A DNA stretch of 64,000 nt from Haliscomenobacter sp040403615 (lineage in GTDB: Bacteria > Bacteroidota > Bacteroidia > Chitinophagales > Saprospiraceae), in contig NZ_JBBAKG010000025.1 of NCBI RefSeq assembly GCF_040403615.1, positions 12,540-76,539 of the forward strand. The letters are read 5' to 3'. The notes under the pieces were generated by a model. The model saw only the letters and a list, made by a program, of their open reading frames with translations, did no database searches and was not told the origin of the DNA. Shown here one piece after another: positions 50,130-58,792 of this stretch. The stretch's first letter is position 1; each line of letters starts with the position of its first letter. The position numbers and the translations under genes are program-made.

Positions 50130-50915
50130 ATGAAAAATTTGATTTTACCAACGCTGTTACTCCTCTGCACCGTTTCTACCAACGCTCAGGACAACTTCCA
50201 ACTGGCTCGGCCTTTGCTGAAATACCCATCCGTATTTTTTACCAATGAGGTGGCCGTTGAAATGGCTTTTGCGGAAGCGAATACCCAAATACGCTATACT
50301 TTAGATGGGCAAGAACCCACCGAAAATGCGCCGCTGTATACGCAGCCCGTTCGGATTACCAAGGGGTTCACAACTGTCAAAGCGCGGGTATTTAGTAAAA
50401 TTTATCAGCCCTCCGATGTGGTGGAAGCAACTTTCATCAAAGATGGTTTGCCGATAAAATCGGTTGAAAACACCCCGCCAAATCAAAAATACAAAGGTTC
50501 GGGCGCAATGACTCTGATCGACAATAAAGGCGGAACAACCAATATATCGAGCAATACCTGGTTGGGTTTTCAGGCGGATACCGTCGAAATTGTGATGCAT
50601 TTACCCAAAAAAGAAAAGGTCAAAAACGTGTTGGTGAATCTTTTACGCGACTATGGCTCCTGGATTTTTTTACCCGAAAAAATAGAAGTGTATGCTTTTA
50701 AAAACAATGCATTTCAACTCGTTGACAACAAAGCATTTAAACAGGACAACAACATCAACGGATCTGCTTGTGTGGCCGTCGTATCTGCACTGAAAAACGG
50801 CATCAGAACAGATAAACTCAAGATTCAACTGTATCTGGTCAAACAAATTCCCGATTGGCACGCCGGAAAGGGAAACAAGAGTTGGATTTTTATAGATGAG
50901 GTAAAAGCGTATTAA
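50130..50915 (+). CDS. Secreted protein with chitobiase-C-terminal-like and discoidin-like domains
   Basis: The ATG at 50130 gives a signal peptide (MKNLILPTLLLLCTVSTNAQ) and 261 residues; the longer ORF from 50058 overlaps the propeller gene. Residues about 30-110 resemble the CHB_HEX_C immunoglobulin-like domain (IRYTLDGQEPTENAPLYTQP). Residues about 115-260 form a jelly-roll like F5/8 type C, ending IPDWHAGKGNKSWIFIDEVK. The same two-domain module forms the C-terminal third of the next protein. It probably binds carbohydrate or anchors the redox complex; no catalytic site was seen. Confidence 0.85.
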   Translation: MKNLILPTLLLLCTVSTNAQDNFQLARPLLKYPSVFFTNEVAVEMAFAEANTQIRYTLDGQEPTENAPLYTQPVRITKGFTTVKARVFSKIYQPSDVVEATFIKDGLPIKSVENTPPNQKYKGSGAMTLIDNKGGTTNISSNTWLGFQADTVEIVMHLPKKEKVKNVLVNLLRDYGSWIFLPEKIEVYAFKNNAFQLVDNKAFKQDNNINGSACVAVVSALKNGIRTDKLKIQLYLVKQIPDWHAGKGNKSWIFIDEVKAY

Positions 50916-50969
50916 CACACCGTGTAGACTTTCCAAGTCTCTCAGAAAGCCTGGCTAATTTTGAATCGC

Positions 50970-53117
50970 ATGAAAAACATAGTTTACAATATAACCTTGG
51001 GTATCAATTGCCTACTGGCCTTTCTCGTACTATTTAGCGAGTCGTTGGTTATACCATCTTGGTTGCAGGTTGTGGGGCGGATGCACCCTTTATTGCTGCA
51101 TTTTCCTATTGTTTTATTGGTGATTGCCGCGGTTTGGGAATTGTTTTTACATAAAAAAACAACCACAAAGGAGGAATCGGGAAAAACCGAAATCGGCGAT
51201 TATTTACTACTATCTGCTGCATTTACGGCGGCTTTGTCAGCCTTGATGGGCTTTTTTTTATCGCAGGAAGAGGGCTACAACGTCGAAGCGATTGCGTGGC
51301 ACAAATGGACGGGCGTAGTCGTTTCCTTGGCCGCATTTGGCTGGTTTACGTTTAAAAATACCATTCGAGCGTCTGCATTGCTCTCGCGTTTGGCGAGTGG
51401 AGCGAGCCTTGTGGCCATTATCATGGCGGGGCATCAGGGCGCGAACATTACGCATGGCGAAGACTTTTTAACCGCCCCGCTACAATCCAAAAACGAGGAG
51501 GTAAAAGTGTCGTTGGAAGATGCAGTGGTGTTTACGGATTTGGTAAAACCAATTTTAGAAAAAAAATGTATAAACTGTCACAATAGCCAAAAATCAAAGG
51601 GCGAATTGCTCATGGAAACTCCGGAGCAGCTTCTGAAAGGTGGCAAACACGGCAAATTATGGAACGTAGATACCGCCGATTTGGGTTTGCTCGTACAGCG
51701 CATTCATTTGCCGATGGACGCTAAAGAACATATGCCACCCGCAGGAAAATCCCAATTGACCAGTGATGAAATAGATATTTTACACTATTGGATAAAAAGT
51801 GGAGCCGATTTTAAGAAAAAAGTAATCGAATTGGCCGATATCGATCCGTTGAAAATATTGGCTGCATCCCTGCTCAAAACAAGCGATGTAGAAACCTTTA
51901 CCTTTGAAGCGGCGAATGAAGGGACGATTAAAAAATTGAATACCAATTATCGGGTTATCGCGCCTTTGGCTTTGGGTTCACCCGCATTAAGCGTTGATTT
52001 TTTCGGTGCATCGCAGTTTGACAACACGCAATTGAAAGCCTTGCAAGCCATAAAAAAGCAGATTGTGCAGTTGAATCTGAATAAAATGCCTGTAAAGGAC
52101 GAAGATTTAAAAACGATTGCCGGTTTCGAAAACCTGAGAAAACTCAATTTGTCTTTTACCCAAATTACGGGTACAACATTAAACGAGCTTAAAAACCTTA
52201 AATATCTGCACACCTTATCGCTCTCTGGTACCAAGCTCAAAAATGCAGACTTAGCGGCGTTAAAAGACTTGCCCGCACTAAAAGCCCTAAACTTGTGGAA
52301 TACCAGCGTTGCTAAAAAAGATATAATTGCTTTAAAATCAGCATTGTCTAAAACGACCATCGAAACGGGTTTTGACGGGGATACCATCATTGCCCAATTG
52401 AGCATGCCGATATTGGTCAATGACGACATTCAGGTTTTTCGGGAAGACACCAGAATCAAACTGAACCACTACGTAAATGGAGCGGTCATTCGCTACACCT
52501 TGGATGGCACGGTGCCCGATAGCCTGACCTCGCCCGTGTACACCGAGGAGGGCATTCTGATCAATAAAACCGCCGTTCTGAACGCCAAAGTCTATCTTGA
52601 CGGTTGGATTAGCAGCGATACGCTAACCCAACAATTTTATAGGGCAGGTTTTATGGCAGATTCCATACGTTTGGTACAGCAGCCACATCCGCAATATTCG
52701 GGGAAAGGCAAGATGCTGTTTGATGGAAAATTGGGCGATAAAAACTTTAAAAGTGGCAAATGGCTGGGCTTTAAAGAGAGCTTTTTTGAAGGTTATGCTT
52801 ATTTTAACCAGCCTATTCGTGTTTCAAAAGTCACTTTCAGCGCCCTGATCGATATTGGCAGTTACATCATGCCCCCGAAGGAAGTACAAGTGTGGGGTGG
52901 CAACAGCGCCTCGGATTTGGTTTTGTTAAAAACGATTAATCCTCAACAACCGGATAAAATCACACCAATGAGTTTACACGGTTTTGAATGTAGTTTTAAC
53001 CCAAAACAAGTACGCGTCTTGAAATTGGTCGGAAAATCGATACAAAAATTACCAAACTGGCATCCGGGGAAAGGCGATAAAGGCTGGTTTTTTGTGGATG
53101 AGGTGTTTGTGAATTGA
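50970..53117 (+). CDS. Multidomain membrane protein: DUF2231-like, cytochrome c, LRR, chitobiase-C and discoidin-like
   Basis: The ATG at 50970 gives 715 residues; a TTG three codons earlier is possible. Four transmembrane helices (about 8-28, 38-56, 73-95, 105-150) resemble DUF2231. A PSCyt1-like domain follows (about 178-262) with one haem site CINCH and HMPPAGKSQL. Leucine-rich repeats occupy about 360-450 (LRKLNLSFTQITGTTLNELK). The C-terminus repeats the module of the preceding gene: CHB_HEX_C-like (about 475-550, IRYTLDGTVPDSLTSPVYTE) and discoidin-like (about 560-715, LPNWHPGKGDKGWFFVDEV). The architecture puts a haem at the membrane together with possible carbohydrate-binding modules. 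Confidence 0.9.
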   Translation: MKNIVYNITLGINCLLAFLVLFSESLVIPSWLQVVGRMHPLLLHFPIVLLVIAAVWELFLHKKTTTKEESGKTEIGDYLLLSAAFTAALSALMGFFLSQEEGYNVEAIAWHKWTGVVVSLAAFGWFTFKNTIRASALLSRLASGASLVAIIMAGHQGANITHGEDFLTAPLQSKNEEVKVSLEDAVVFTDLVKPILEKKCINCHNSQKSKGELLMETPEQLLKGGKHGKLWNVDTADLGLLVQRIHLPMDAKEHMPPAGKSQLTSDEIDILHYWIKSGADFKKKVIELADIDPLKILAASLLKTSDVETFTFEAANEGTIKKLNTNYRVIAPLALGSPALSVDFFGASQFDNTQLKALQAIKKQIVQLNLNKMPVKDEDLKTIAGFENLRKLNLSFTQITGTTLNELKNLKYLHTLSLSGTKLKNADLAALKDLPALKALNLWNTSVAKKDIIALKSALSKTTIETGFDGDTIIAQLSMPILVNDDIQVFREDTRIKLNHYVNGAVIRYTLDGTVPDSLTSPVYTEEGILINKTAVLNAKVYLDGWISSDTLTQQFYRAGFMADSIRLVQQPHPQYSGKGKMLFDGKLGDKNFKSGKWLGFKESFFEGYAYFNQPIRVSKVTFSALIDIGSYIMPPKEVQVWGGNSASDLVLLKTINPQQPDKITPMSLHGFECSFNPKQVRVLKLVGKSIQKLPNWHPGKGDKGWFFVDEVFVN

Positions 53118-53127
53118 AGACAAAAAA

Positions 53128-53199
53128 ATGAAGAGAATAATTTTTGCATGGCCACTTCTTGTCTTGCTATACCCCGCGTGGCCACAAGAGGTTATTTAA
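53128..53199 (+). pseudogene. Decapitated signal peptide of a lost secreted protein
   Basis: The ORF starts 10 bp after the multidomain gene and reads MKRIIFAWPLLVLLYPAWPQ, a complete signal peptide with AxPQ-type end, then EVI and a stop. Such a start would normally open a secreted protein, but no body follows; GH3 begins 26 bp later. It looks like a 5' remnant of a gene replaced by the GH3 gene. Confidence 0.55.
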
Positions 53200-53225
53200 T
53201 TCAATGGGATTTTAAACTCAAAAAA

Positions 53226-55889
53226 ATGAGCTTTCGCATCGCTATCTTTTTACTACTTTCTACCAGCACATTTGCGCAAACGCAAAAGATGCCTTATAAG
53301 AATCCTGCATTGCCTATTGAACAACGCGTGAATGATCTGCTAAGCCGCATGACGGTAGAAGAAAAATTCTGGCAATTATTCATGATTCCTTCTAATACGG
53401 ATGTGTTGACCACACCGCAAGATAAGCTCGCCTACAAAAACGGAATCTTCGGTTTTCAACTCAGTGCAGCTTCGCAAGGCGGCAACACGGCCGAGCAAAT
53501 GATTACCTACAACGCCACCGAAAATGGTGAAGCGATCTTAAAGAAGCTCAATGCCATTCAGAAATATTTTGTAGAAGAAACAAGGCTCGGCATTCCTATC
53601 ATTGCGTTTGATGAAGCACTGCATGGCCTCGTGCGTGAAGGTGCCACTACCTTTCCGCAAGCTATCGGATTAGCTGCTTCGTTTGATACACTGTTAATGA
53701 ATCGAGTGGCAACGGCCATTGCTACCGAATGCAAAGCGCGCGGCATCCGGCAGATTCTTTCGCCTGTTATCAATATCGCTACCGATGTGCGCTGGGGACG
53801 AGTAGAAGAAACGTATGGAGAAGACCCTTTTCTCTCTTCCGAGATGGGTGTAGCGTTTGTGAAATCTTTTGAAAAGATGCAGATCATCACAACACCCAAA
53901 CACTTTATTGCTAACGTAGGCGATGGTGGCCGAGATAGTTATCCGATTCATATGAATGAGCGCTACCTACAAGAAATAATTTTCCCACCTTTCAAAGCAG
54001 TATTTAGTCGAGGCGGTGCGCGCTCGGTAATGACGAGTTATAACTCGCTCGATGGAACTCCAAGTTCAGCAAACGACTGGTTACTCAATCAAAAACTAAA
54101 ACGTGACTGGAAGTTTGGAGGTTTTGTTATTTCCGATGCGGGTGCTGTTGGTGGTTCACTTGTGCTGCATAACACATCTCCCGATTATGCCACATCAGGT
54201 GCACAAACGGTAAATGGAGGATTAGATGTTATTTTTCAAACTGCGTACGATCACTATAAATTATTTCTACCTGCATTCATAGATGGTCGTGTAGATGATA
54301 AGAAGTTAGACGGAGCAGTAGCTAGAGTGTTGAAAGCTAAGTTTGAGTTGGGCCTCTTCGAAAATCCCTACATGTCAGTTGAACAGTTGAAAAAGATTTC
54401 AAACGTAGATCAAAAGAAACTTGCACGGGAAGCAGCAATTAAATCGATGGTATTGTTAAAAAACAAGAATCAGACCCTGCCTTTATCGAAACAAATAAAG
54501 TCAGTTGCAGTCATCGGTTCTGATGCTACCGAAGGAAGACTAGGTGGCTATAGCGGTCCCGGTAACGGAGTAGTCACTGTTTTGCAAGGCTTGCAAAAGC
54601 GCACTGGCATTAAAGTGAACTATGCAATAGGTGCCGACCGCAACAATAAAGAGTGGGTAGTTGTTCCTGCGGACAATTTGAAATCAGTGACTGGCAAGAA
54701 AGGCCTAAGTGCTCTTTACTTTAAAAATATTGATCTCAGCGGAAAACCGTTGCTCACAAGGCAAGACGAGCAAGTCAATTTTCATTGGACACTCTTTGGC
54801 CCTGATGAACAACTAGGCAATAGTTTTTATTCTGCCCGTTGGGAGGGATTCATTACTTCTCCGAAAACCGAAGTGCTAAGAATCGGGTTGGATGGAAATG
54901 ATGGCTTCCGCCTCTACGTTAATAATCAACTGCTTATTGATCGTTGGGAAAAAAAGACCTATACCACTGAGTTGGTCGATTTTAATGCTGAGAAAAACAA
55001 ATCGTATCCCATACGAATTGAGTTTAAAGAAACCACAGGCAACGCGCACATTCGATTGATTTGGGACCTTGGTGTCACGAAAGTGTGGGAGAAGCAAATT
55101 GAGGAAGCAGTAGAAGTGGCCAAACAGTCTGAAGTGGCGATAATCGTAGCCGGAATTCACGAAGGCGAGTTTCAAGACCGTGCGTTTCTTTCATTGCCTG
55201 GTCATCAAGAAGAGTTAATCAATCGCGTATCGGCCATAGGTAAACCAGTAGTGGTGATTCTGGTGGGTGGAAGTGCGATTACTATGCACAATTGGTTGAA
55301 CAAGGTCAATGCCGTAATCGATATTTGGTATCCAGGCGAGGAAGGTGGCCATGCGTTGGCAGATGTATTATTTGGCGATGCAAGTCCCGCTGGTCGATTG
55401 CCCATTACTTTTCCGTTGCACGAAGCCCAGCTACCCCTGGTTTATAATCACAAACCGACTGGTCGCGGTGACGATTACCATAACCTTAGCGGCCTACCGC
55501 TCTTCCCATTTGGTTACGGACTTACCTATACCACGTTTGCTTACAGCAATATGCAGGTCTCAAAATCGGCAATCAAAAAAACAGAACAAGCACAAGTCTA
55601 CTTTGAGTTGCAGAATACGGGCAAGTATGCCTCGGACGAAGTGGTGCAGCTTTATATAAAAGACGATCTCGCCACAGTTGCCCGGCCCGTGTTGGAACTG
55701 AAAGGTTTTCAGCGTGTTCACCTTAAGCCTGGAGAGAAAACGATCGTGCGGTTTATGATTACTCCCAATATGCTTGAGATGCTTGATAAAAATCTTCAAC
55801 CTGTGATCGAACCGGGAAACTTTTCTATAATGGTGGGAAGTTCTTCAAGAGCAATTGAATTAACGACAGTGTTGACTGTCACTGAATAA
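53226..55889 (+). CDS. GH3 beta-glucosidase-type enzyme with inserted PA14 domain
   Basis: The ATG at 53226 gives a signal peptide (MSFRIAIFLLLSTSTFAQ) and 887 residues; the start at 53148 is unlikely as it precedes the signal. The GH3 N-terminal TIM barrel (about 30-340) includes LSRMTVEEKFWQLFMIP, the KHFIANVGDGGRD segment and the nucleophile Asp304 in GGFVISDAGAVG. The GH3 C-terminal domain is split by a PA14 domain (about 485-616, SFYSARWEGFITSPKTEVLR, then GNDGFRLYVNNQL). A fibronectin-III-like domain ends the protein (about 790-880). It should release beta-linked glucose or related sugars outside the cytoplasm. It lies at the end of the redox/susCD island and is flanked by gene debris. 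Confidence 0.95.
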   Translation: MSFRIAIFLLLSTSTFAQTQKMPYKNPALPIEQRVNDLLSRMTVEEKFWQLFMIPSNTDVLTTPQDKLAYKNGIFGFQLSAASQGGNTAEQMITYNATENGEAILKKLNAIQKYFVEETRLGIPIIAFDEALHGLVREGATTFPQAIGLAASFDTLLMNRVATAIATECKARGIRQILSPVINIATDVRWGRVEETYGEDPFLSSEMGVAFVKSFEKMQIITTPKHFIANVGDGGRDSYPIHMNERYLQEIIFPPFKAVFSRGGARSVMTSYNSLDGTPSSANDWLLNQKLKRDWKFGGFVISDAGAVGGSLVLHNTSPDYATSGAQTVNGGLDVIFQTAYDHYKLFLPAFIDGRVDDKKLDGAVARVLKAKFELGLFENPYMSVEQLKKISNVDQKKLAREAAIKSMVLLKNKNQTLPLSKQIKSVAVIGSDATEGRLGGYSGPGNGVVTVLQGLQKRTGIKVNYAIGADRNNKEWVVVPADNLKSVTGKKGLSALYFKNIDLSGKPLLTRQDEQVNFHWTLFGPDEQLGNSFYSARWEGFITSPKTEVLRIGLDGNDGFRLYVNNQLLIDRWEKKTYTTELVDFNAEKNKSYPIRIEFKETTGNAHIRLIWDLGVTKVWEKQIEEAVEVAKQSEVAIIVAGIHEGEFQDRAFLSLPGHQEELINRVSAIGKPVVVILVGGSAITMHNWLNKVNAVIDIWYPGEEGGHALADVLFGDASPAGRLPITFPLHEAQLPLVYNHKPTGRGDDYHNLSGLPLFPFGYGLTYTTFAYSNMQVSKSAIKKTEQAQVYFELQNTGKYASDEVVQLYIKDDLATVARPVLELKGFQRVHLKPGEKTIVRFMITPNMLEMLDKNLQPVIEPGNFSIMVGSSSRAIELTTVLTVTE

Positions 55890-55925
55890 TCGTTTTCTGC
55901 AAGGTCACTGCCTGTTATAATCCGT

Positions 55926-55952
55926 CAGTACATGTGTTTGCCCCACTACCAA
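55926..55952. repeat. End fragment of the palindrome family
   Basis: TTTGCCCCACTACCAA matches exactly the right end and flank of copy C (TTTGCCCCACTACCAAA at about 43900-43915). Only this end is present, directly joined to the pseudogene fragment at 55955. Confidence 0.55.
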
Positions 55953-55954
55953 GC

Positions 55955-56014
55955 TGGCATCCGGGAAAAGGTGATAAAGGCTGGTTTTTTGAGGATGAGG
56001 TGTTTGTGAATTAG
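55955..56014 (+). pseudogene. Duplicated 3' end of a discoidin-domain gene
   Basis: The 20 codons WHPGKGDKGWFFEDEVFVN plus stop match the last 19 residues of the protein encoded at 50970-53117 with one change (V to E) and several silent differences, so it comes from a diverged paralogue rather than a recent copy. Nothing upstream of it continues the reading frame. Confidence 0.85.
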
Positions 56015-56032
56015 GGTAACCATGTGAATAGC

Positions 56033-57046
56033 CTACATCAAACCTTGCGCGTCGTCTAATTTCTGAATCTCTTTTTTCACCTCATCTATCAGCTGTTGCT
56101 CGGAGGGTAGGTACAGGTGATACTTGCTGGCGATTATTGAATTGTTGTTTTGAGGGAGTGAGATTTTCACAACAGCATCGTTTTTATCGGTGCAAAGCAA
56201 GATACCGATGCAAGGGTTCTCAAAATCCTGTTTTTCAAACCTATCGTAATAATTGACATACATCTGCAATTGCCCTAAATCTTGGTGTGTGAGTTTTCCC
56301 GTTTTTATTTCGATCAACACGAAACACTGCAACAAGCGGTTGTAAAAAACGAGGTCTATAAAAAAGTCATCCCCTTCTATGTGGATTCTTTTTTGTCTGG
56401 CGACAAATGTAAAACCATTGCCCAACTCTAAAATAAAGTCTTGCAAATGGGTAATGATCGCCGTTTCCAAATCCTTTTCGTAATAACTTGCCTCACGTTT
56501 TAAGCCCAAAAACTCTAATACCATTGGGTCTTTGATGATTTCCTTAGGTTCTTGGGGTAGTTTTTCGGCTCTCGCCACTGCCAACACCGATTGCACATCG
56601 TTGCTCATCAGCAAACGCTCAAACAACAAACTATTGATTTGGCGTTCTAACTGTCTTGCCGTCCAGTTGTTTTTCTCGGCTTCGGCTATATAAAAGGCTC
56701 GTTTTTCTTCTTTGTCAATGCGAATGAGCAACTTATAATGCGTCCAATTGAATTGCGAACGCAGTGCGTTCGTATTTGGAAACATTCGGTAAAACTGTCG
56801 ATTCATTTCCAACTGCCTTACCGAAAAGCCGCTCCCCATTTGCGGCTGAAACGTTGTGGAGATAGATTTTATCAGGTAAGTACCATAATCGGCGCGGTCT
56901 TTGCCTTGCTGCTCCTCTTCAAAGATGACCTTGCCAATTTGCCAGTACATGAGCACCCGCTCGGAGTCTATCGCCCGAGCTGCCTTTTGCTGCGCATTCG
57001 CGATTATCGCCTGAATATCTGCTATAATGGAAGGGTTTATCAGCAT
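56033..57046 (-). CDS. DUF1016 (YhcG-type) PD-(D/E)XK nuclease-domain protein
   Basis: The 337-residue protein has an N-terminal DUF1016_N helical domain (about 10-150; IQAIIANAQQKAARAIDSER, IGKVIFEEEQQGKDRADYGT) and a C-terminal PD-(D/E)XK nuclease-like domain (about 185-330) with FFIDLVFYNRLLQCFVLIEI and the Glu-x-Lys of EIKTGKL. Proteins of this family are predicted nucleases, often carried on mobile or defence islands and next to restriction genes; their target is unknown. It is not in an operon with a modification gene here. The ATG at 57046 fits the family start. Confidence 0.93.
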   Translation of the reverse strand: MLINPSIIADIQAIIANAQQKAARAIDSERVLMYWQIGKVIFEEEQQGKDRADYGTYLIKSISTTFQPQMGSGFSVRQLEMNRQFYRMFPNTNALRSQFNWTHYKLLIRIDKEEKRAFYIAEAEKNNWTARQLERQINSLLFERLLMSNDVQSVLAVARAEKLPQEPKEIIKDPMVLEFLGLKREASYYEKDLETAIITHLQDFILELGNGFTFVARQKRIHIEGDDFFIDLVFYNRLLQCFVLIEIKTGKLTHQDLGQLQMYVNYYDRFEKQDFENPCIGILLCTDKNDAVVKISLPQNNNSIIASKYHLYLPSEQQLIDEVKKEIQKLDDAQGLM

Positions 57047-57215
57047 GGTCTATCAAATTCGACTGAGTAAAGAGGTGTGTTTTCGCAAACAAAATATTAA
57101 AAAATACAAAACAAAAACAAAAAAGTTTTTTAATGCGCTTTTTGAATGTTTTTTTTGGGGGCTTCCTGTCTGTTGTCCAAATTCTGTCTATTATGAGGTT
57201 TATGGGTGAAATTTC

Positions 57216-57342
57216 TGCTAACGGTCAGGGCTTTGCGTTCAGGCGGGTTTCGGAGTACAAAACTATCAATAAGCACTGAACTTAAATAGAAGTACAAAGC
57301 TCCAAGTTTGCACGTCATCCCGCCTGACGTAAAACCCGTGGT
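57216..57342. repeat. Imperfect inverted repeat upstream of the nuclease gene
   Basis: The segment GCTTTGCGTTCAGGCGGG (about 57230-57247) is loosely inverted at about 57319-57333 (CCCGCCTGACG, TAAA), with about 70 bp between. The arrangement recalls integron attC sites, but the outer GTTRRRY core could not be found. The rest of the 307-bp gap 57047-57354 is AT-rich with no further recognised feature. Confidence 0.35.
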
Positions 57343-57354
57343 ATTGCTCGCTTT

Positions 57355-57810
57355 CTATTTAATTTTTGCACATTTAGCTATTTTAAAAGTTCTTTGTTCA
57401 CCTGTGGAGTCAATGAGTTGATAAATGTCTTCTCCTTTAATTTTAACTGCCGTTTGTCCAACTTTTGCAAAGTCGAGAATTTCTTTGTTTGGTTTTAAAT
57501 TGTAATGATAGTCTACATATTCTTTAGTGCTGTCATTAAGTCTTATGTGAAGAGTAAAAAAACGTCCATGCATAAAATTGTCGTAATCAAATGTACTGAT
57601 GTAAGTAATTCGTCCCGAAAATTCTTGTTCTATGTTTTCTCTGCACGCATTTTCTAGTACCTCTTTACCGGCTTCTTGCATGGAAAAGTAATATTTCACC
57701 CAAAATCCAGCATATCCTATTAGACAAAGAAGTCCGATTGTCAAAACAGTTATTCCATCTTTTCTTGTCATAATTTTCGTCTGCCAAATTATTTTTTTGA
57801 TTGAATTCAA
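57355..57810 (-). CDS. Hypothetical single-span membrane protein
   Basis: The 151-residue protein has a cytoplasmic basic N-terminus, one membrane helix (about 20-40, GITVLTIGLLCLIGYAGFWV) and an extracytoplasmic domain of about 110 residues with segments FSGRITYISTFDYDNFMHGR and RTFKIAKCAKIK. The start may instead be the ATG at 57771 (MTRKDG). No family was recognised. It lies 19 bp downstream of xisI on the same strand, so the two may share a transcript. Confidence 0.72.
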   Translation of the reverse strand: MNSIKKIIWQTKIMTRKDGITVLTIGLLCLIGYAGFWVKYYFSMQEAGKEVLENACRENIEQEFSGRITYISTFDYDNFMHGRFFTLHIRLNDSTKEYVDYHYNLKPNKEILDFAKVGQTAVKIKGEDIYQLIDSTGEQRTFKIAKCAKIK

Positions 57811-57829
57811 AATGTTAAGTTAAATCATC

Positions 57830-58168
57830 TCAACCAACCCCAAATCCCGAATACACCCTTCCCTCTTCAGGTACAAAACCCAAAACAATATCTTCAGCAG
57901 GAACACCCAACTTTACTAATTCTTCAGCAACTTCCGCTTCGGTCCAATTTTGAATGACCCATATTTTTTCATTTCGAATATCAAAGTGCATCATTACATC
58001 AAAAGAGAAAGCTCCTTTATGCCATCCTGTGCTGACCAACTGGAAGTGGTTGTGTTCACGATCTGTAATGAGCATTTTTTCCAATCCAGGAGCATTGGCA
58101 TAAGGTGTTGATGCATATTCTTGCAAATAAGCCACCAACAAATCCTGATAATGCTTTACTTTATCCAT
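57830..58168 (-). CDS. xisI: XisI-family protein, without its usual XisH partner
   Basis: Starting at the ATG at 58168 gives 112 residues and the typical XisI beginning MDKVKHYQDLLVAYLQEYA. The upstream extension to 58258 translates the degenerate repeat (reading SCELSAVSGEQ) and is almost certainly not coding. Family segments are HFQLVSTGWHKG, KIWVIQNWTEAEVAEELVKL and GVPAEDIVLGFVPEEGR. XisI was described with XisH as a factor needed for excision of the fdxN element of Anabaena; XisH is usually encoded upstream. No XisH was found within the window, and a broken second xisI copy lies at 33972. Confidence 0.92.
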   Translation of the reverse strand: MDKVKHYQDLLVAYLQEYASTPYANAPGLEKMLITDREHNHFQLVSTGWHKGAFSFDVMMHFDIRNEKIWVIQNWTEAEVAEELVKLGVPAEDIVLGFVPEEGRVYSGFGVG

Positions 58169-58262
58169 TGTACAATGGTTTTGGCAGTGAGCCATCAGCC
58201 CCATGAACATATCTAATTGCTCACCGCTGACTGCTGAAAGCTCACAGCTCATAGCCAACCGC

Positions 58263-58673
58263 TCACTTCAACTCCGCCGATCCAAACAGCACCGAGAACG
58301 CTTTGCACCAGATCAAAACAAACTTTTGAGATTTAACATCCACATTATCTGGAACTGCAATCCGTACATTGCCTAAAGTCAGTTTGCTTGAAATTTCGGT
58401 GAAATTATCGGCTTTGAGCGAAGTAGAGAGGTAAATCCGCAGGTCAGGCCCATTATCCGTTTTAAAATTTTCCAACAACAGGAACCGCTTCCCATCCTTG
58501 TCTTTGATCAATTTTGCGGTGCCCGAAGCGCTATGCAGGCTAGAATTTATGAAAGAACCCGTGGCAAGTACCTGATCCGTATCGACTGGAATTATGGCAT
58601 CATCAGCAACGTTGGGTTTGGAACAAGCCAAAGCGATGAGGCTTAGGGCTAGAATAAGAAATGACTTGTACAT
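58263..58673 (-). CDS. DM13-domain lipoprotein
   Basis: The 136-residue protein has a lipobox IALAC (Cys17). The rest is a DM13 domain (about 35-135): LATGSFINSSLHSASGTAKL, DGKRFLLLENFKTDNGPDLR, IYLSTSLKADNFTEIS and the end VLIWCKAFSVLFGSAEL. DM13 domains are proposed to take part in extracytoplasmic electron transfer, with a conserved cysteine, here in IWCKAF. Length is normal for a single-domain lipoprotein of the family. It is near xisI but has no clear functional link with it. Confidence 0.85.
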   Translation of the reverse strand: MYKSFLILALSLIALACSKPNVADDAIIPVDTDQVLATGSFINSSLHSASGTAKLIKDKDGKRFLLLENFKTDNGPDLRIYLSTSLKADNFTEISSKLTLGNVRIAVPDNVDVKSQKFVLIWCKAFSVLFGSAELK

Positions 58674-58792
58674 GGTACGGTATTTTATGTCTGGAATAGA
58701 ATGATTGTCCCCATTTTAACGACATTCTTGCTCCCTTTGTTTCTCGTTGACTTGTCGCGACCGGAACAGTTTTACTTGATTTCCAAAAGTCT

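Noticed and set aside
58169..58258. N-terminal extension of xisI
   Set aside because: It translates a degenerate AGCTCA-type repeat; the XisI family begins at the ATG at 58168.
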